Source of the DNA: Planctomycetaceae bacterium
Lineage (GTDB): Bacteria; Planctomycetota; Planctomycetia; Pirellulales; Thermoguttaceae
NCBI GenBank assembly: GCA_031267635.1
Contig: JAIRYX010000128.1
Location: 1-8,397 of the forward strand
Reading direction: 5' to 3'
Length of the DNA: 8,397 nucleotides
Below are positions 7,121-8,397 of the stretch, piece by piece (within the stretch, counting starts at the first letter, position 1; each line of letters opens with the position of its first letter). The position numbers were made by a program, and so were the translations under genes. A model generated the notes under the pieces. The model searched no databases and was not told the DNA's origin. It worked only from the letters and a program-made list of their open reading frames with translations.

Positions 7121-7383
7121 CTGGAAACCGCTGGGTATAACACAAACACATAACACGATATTTGTGAATAAAAAGAAATTTTTTCATTTCGCGTGAAAAT
7201 TTCTGCCACATTTCTTGATTTTTTGTGAAAATCAATGAAAATAAGAATAGAGACGATTAAGTTTATTATAGCCCGAATGTACGAAGGATTTCCGAACGAA
7301 AATATTTCGTAATAAGTTTATGTATTTGGGGCAAAAAACCGTTTTCAAATATTTTCAATTCCAGTTTTAGATTGAAACGAATC
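7121..7383. other. AT-rich spacer with stacked inverted repeats before the ABC gene
   Basis: There is no gene here. Three short perfect inverted repeats are visible: GAAATTTT/AAAATTTC at 7175-7182 and 7196-7203; TTGATTTT/AAAATCAA at 7215-7222 and 7228-7235 with a 5-nt loop; and ACGAAA/TTTCGT at 7296-7301 and 7305-7310 with a 3-nt centre. The last could be an operator. I could not settle on a promoter. Confidence 0.45.
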
Positions 7384-8079
7384 ATGCTTGAGCTCAAAAA
7401 TCTGAAAAAATCTTATACCGAACCGGACGGCGGCGAATTACCGATTCTCGACATTCCCACTTGGACAGTGAATGCAGGAGAACAAGTTGTTGTTGTCGGC
7501 GCAAGCGGTTGCGGGAAAACGACCATGTTACATATTATCGCCGGTATTTTGCGTCCGACTTCGGGACACGTGTTGATCGACGGTTGGGACACGCCGCTTC
7601 TCAACGAGGCGGAACGCGACCAATTCCGCGCACGGCGAATCGGATACGTTTTTCAAACATTTAATCTTCTTCCCGGCTTCACGGCATATGAAAATGTGCT
7701 TCTTGGGATGACTTTTGCCGGGGACAGAAATGATAAAAATCGAGCAAAACTTTTATTAGAACGGGTTGGGCTGAAACATCGTCTCAATCATAAACCGGGA
7801 CAACTTTCGGTCGGCGAACAGCAACGTGTCTCAGTCGCGCGGGCATTGGCAAATAAACCCAAATTGGTACTTGCCGACGAACCGACCGCAAATGTGGACG
7901 TTGGCAATCAACAACAAGTCATTGATATGCTACGTCAAACATGCGAAGAAGAAGGCGTTGCGTTAATTCTCGTAACGCACTCGCCTGATGTTGCTTGCCA
8001 ATTCCAACGAGTTGATCAGCTTTCCGAAGTCAATCTCGTTGTCCAACGCAAACAGAATACCGTCGCAACAGCAACATAA
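7384..8079 (+). CDS. ABC transporter ATP-binding protein, LolD/MacB type
   Basis: The protein has 231 residues from ATG 7384, giving the typical opening MLELKNLKKSY; a TTG at 7372 would add four residues. All motor motifs are present: Walker A GASGCGKTT (39-47), Q-loop YVFQTFNLLP (Q91), signature LSVGEQQ (141-147), Walker B LVLADEP (161-167), and H-loop VTHS with H199. The FNLLP-x-x-TAYENV run and length place it in the LolD/MacB/FtsE group, whose members power lipoprotein release, efflux or cell-envelope processes with a FtsX/MacB-like permease. LolD-type proteins usually have DEPTGNLD; here it is DEPTANVD. The usual permease gene is not downstream: about 200 bp of spacer and then an unrelated gene follow. 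Upstream is a dead transposase. The partner must be encoded elsewhere or has been lost. No good Shine-Dalgarno is seen. Confidence 0.9.
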   Translation: MLELKNLKKSYTEPDGGELPILDIPTWTVNAGEQVVVVGASGCGKTTMLHIIAGILRPTSGHVLIDGWDTPLLNEAERDQFRARRIGYVFQTFNLLPGFTAYENVLLGMTFAGDRNDKNRAKLLLERVGLKHRLNHKPGQLSVGEQQRVSVARALANKPKLVLADEPTANVDVGNQQQVIDMLRQTCEEEGVALILVTHSPDVACQFQRVDQLSEVNLVVQRKQNTVATAT

Positions 8080-8093
8080 ATTTGCGATAAGAT

Positions 8094-8120
8094 TTTAACA
8101 AATGTTAAATTTTCGATTTT
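8094..8120 (+). terminator. possible terminator after the ABC ATPase gene
   Basis: TTTAACA (8094-8100) and TGTTAAA (8103-8109) form a perfect dyad with two bases between, followed by TTTT, CGA and TTTTT. The dyad lies 14 bp past the stop codon. The arms are AT-rich and the loop is tight, so an operator-like palindrome is an alternative. Confidence 0.4.
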
Positions 8121-8208
8121 TCCACTATTAAAAATGCTCCATGTCGACAATTTCGGACAGTTGTTTCTACAAACTTTTTGAGGTCAAAATACAAAACGAT
8201 ATTTTCTC

Positions 8209-8237
8209 TTGTCATTCAAAAATTTTCGATGTACAAT
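8209..8237 (+). promoter_or_regulatory. sigma-70-type promoter for the Rpn-like gene
   Basis: TTGTCA (8209-8214) and TACAAT (8232-8237) are separated by exactly 17 bp, each one mismatch from TTGACA and TATAAT. This is the best promoter in the window. Transcription from about 8244 would give a leader of about 37 nt before ATG 8281. Confidence 0.6.
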
Positions 8238-8280
8238 AGGATATCTTTTTGACCATTGAAATTTTACGGCATCCAGGCAC

Positions 8281-8397
8281 ATGGCGAGCAAGCGGAACAA
8301 CCACATTGCAGATGAATATAGAGTGACGCACAACTTATTTTTTGAGGAAACGTTTGGCATAGTGACGCTTGCCATTGCGTTTCTGAAAAAATATTTG
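8281..8397 (+). CDS. Rpn / PD-(D/E)XK nuclease family (transposase_31-like) protein, 5' part only
   Basis: Only the first 39 residues are in the window; the frame runs off the right edge. After a short basic start (MASKRNNH) it reads VTHNLFFEETFG and then VTLAIAFLKKYL. This fits the N-terminal pattern of Rpn/YhgA-like proteins, which begin with HD-x-x-FK-E-x-F and then a helix ending in FL-x-x-YLP. Members are PD-(D/E)XK-fold endonucleases, often annotated as putative transposases; Rpn proteins promote RecA-independent recombination. The catalytic residues would lie beyond the edge. The start ATG is fixed by a TGA in the same frame at 8257 with no other start between. A nearby CAGG is too close to be a standard ribosome binding site. 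A strong promoter-like sequence lies upstream. Confidence 0.6.
   Translation, partial: MASKRNNHIADEYRVTHNLFFEETFGIVTLAIAFLKKYL

Noticed and set aside
8184..8375. Minus-strand open frame of 63 codons
   Set aside because: It lies opposite the Rpn-like start and its promoter, and has no family resemblance.

Overview
The window looks like chromosomal DNA from a member of the Planctomycetota. Lentisphaerota or a related PVC lineage is the alternative. The main clue is two genes of the DUF1559 (H-X9-DG) family, which is greatly expanded in Planctomycetes. The other genes fit a bacterium with medium-GC genes and AT-rich spacers. All five intact or visible gene ends use TAA stops, and several genes lack a strong Shine-Dalgarno sequence.

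Layout. Positions 1-708 hold the 3' part of a DUF1559 surface/pseudopilin-like protein. Positions 709-1619 have no convincing gene. They contain a possible terminator, a striking array of twelve 21-bp units with internal dyad symmetry (about 984-1233), and a possible promoter. Positions 1620-3323 encode an MFS transporter of the nucleoside:H+ symporter (NupG-like) type, with an unusual insert of about 160 residues just before its last membrane helix, followed by a hairpin terminator. On the minus strand, 4003-3485 is the remnant of a second DUF1559 gene, with its N-terminal part lost and one in-frame TGA. Positions 4191-4904 encode a stand-alone NAD(P)H-hydrate epimerase. Positions 5049-6374 encode a PaaK-type phenylacetate-CoA ligase. 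Positions 6560-7120 are a decayed fragment of an IS1634-type transposase, readable across three single-base frameshifts. Positions 7384-8079 encode a LolD/MacB-type ABC ATPase with no permease beside it. From 8281 to the window end is the start of a probable Rpn/PD-(D/E)XK-type (transposase_31-like) gene behind a good sigma-70-like promoter.

The genes do not form an obvious operon. Each is separated by at least about 140 bp, and most have their own promoter-like sequence. They cover unrelated tasks: nucleoside uptake, repair of damaged NAD(P)H, aryl-CoA formation, an ABC transport motor, and a mobile-type nuclease. The gaps hold gene wreckage and repeats. I see no clearly new multi-gene system. 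The most unusual elements are the 21-bp palindromic array and the insert in the transporter.
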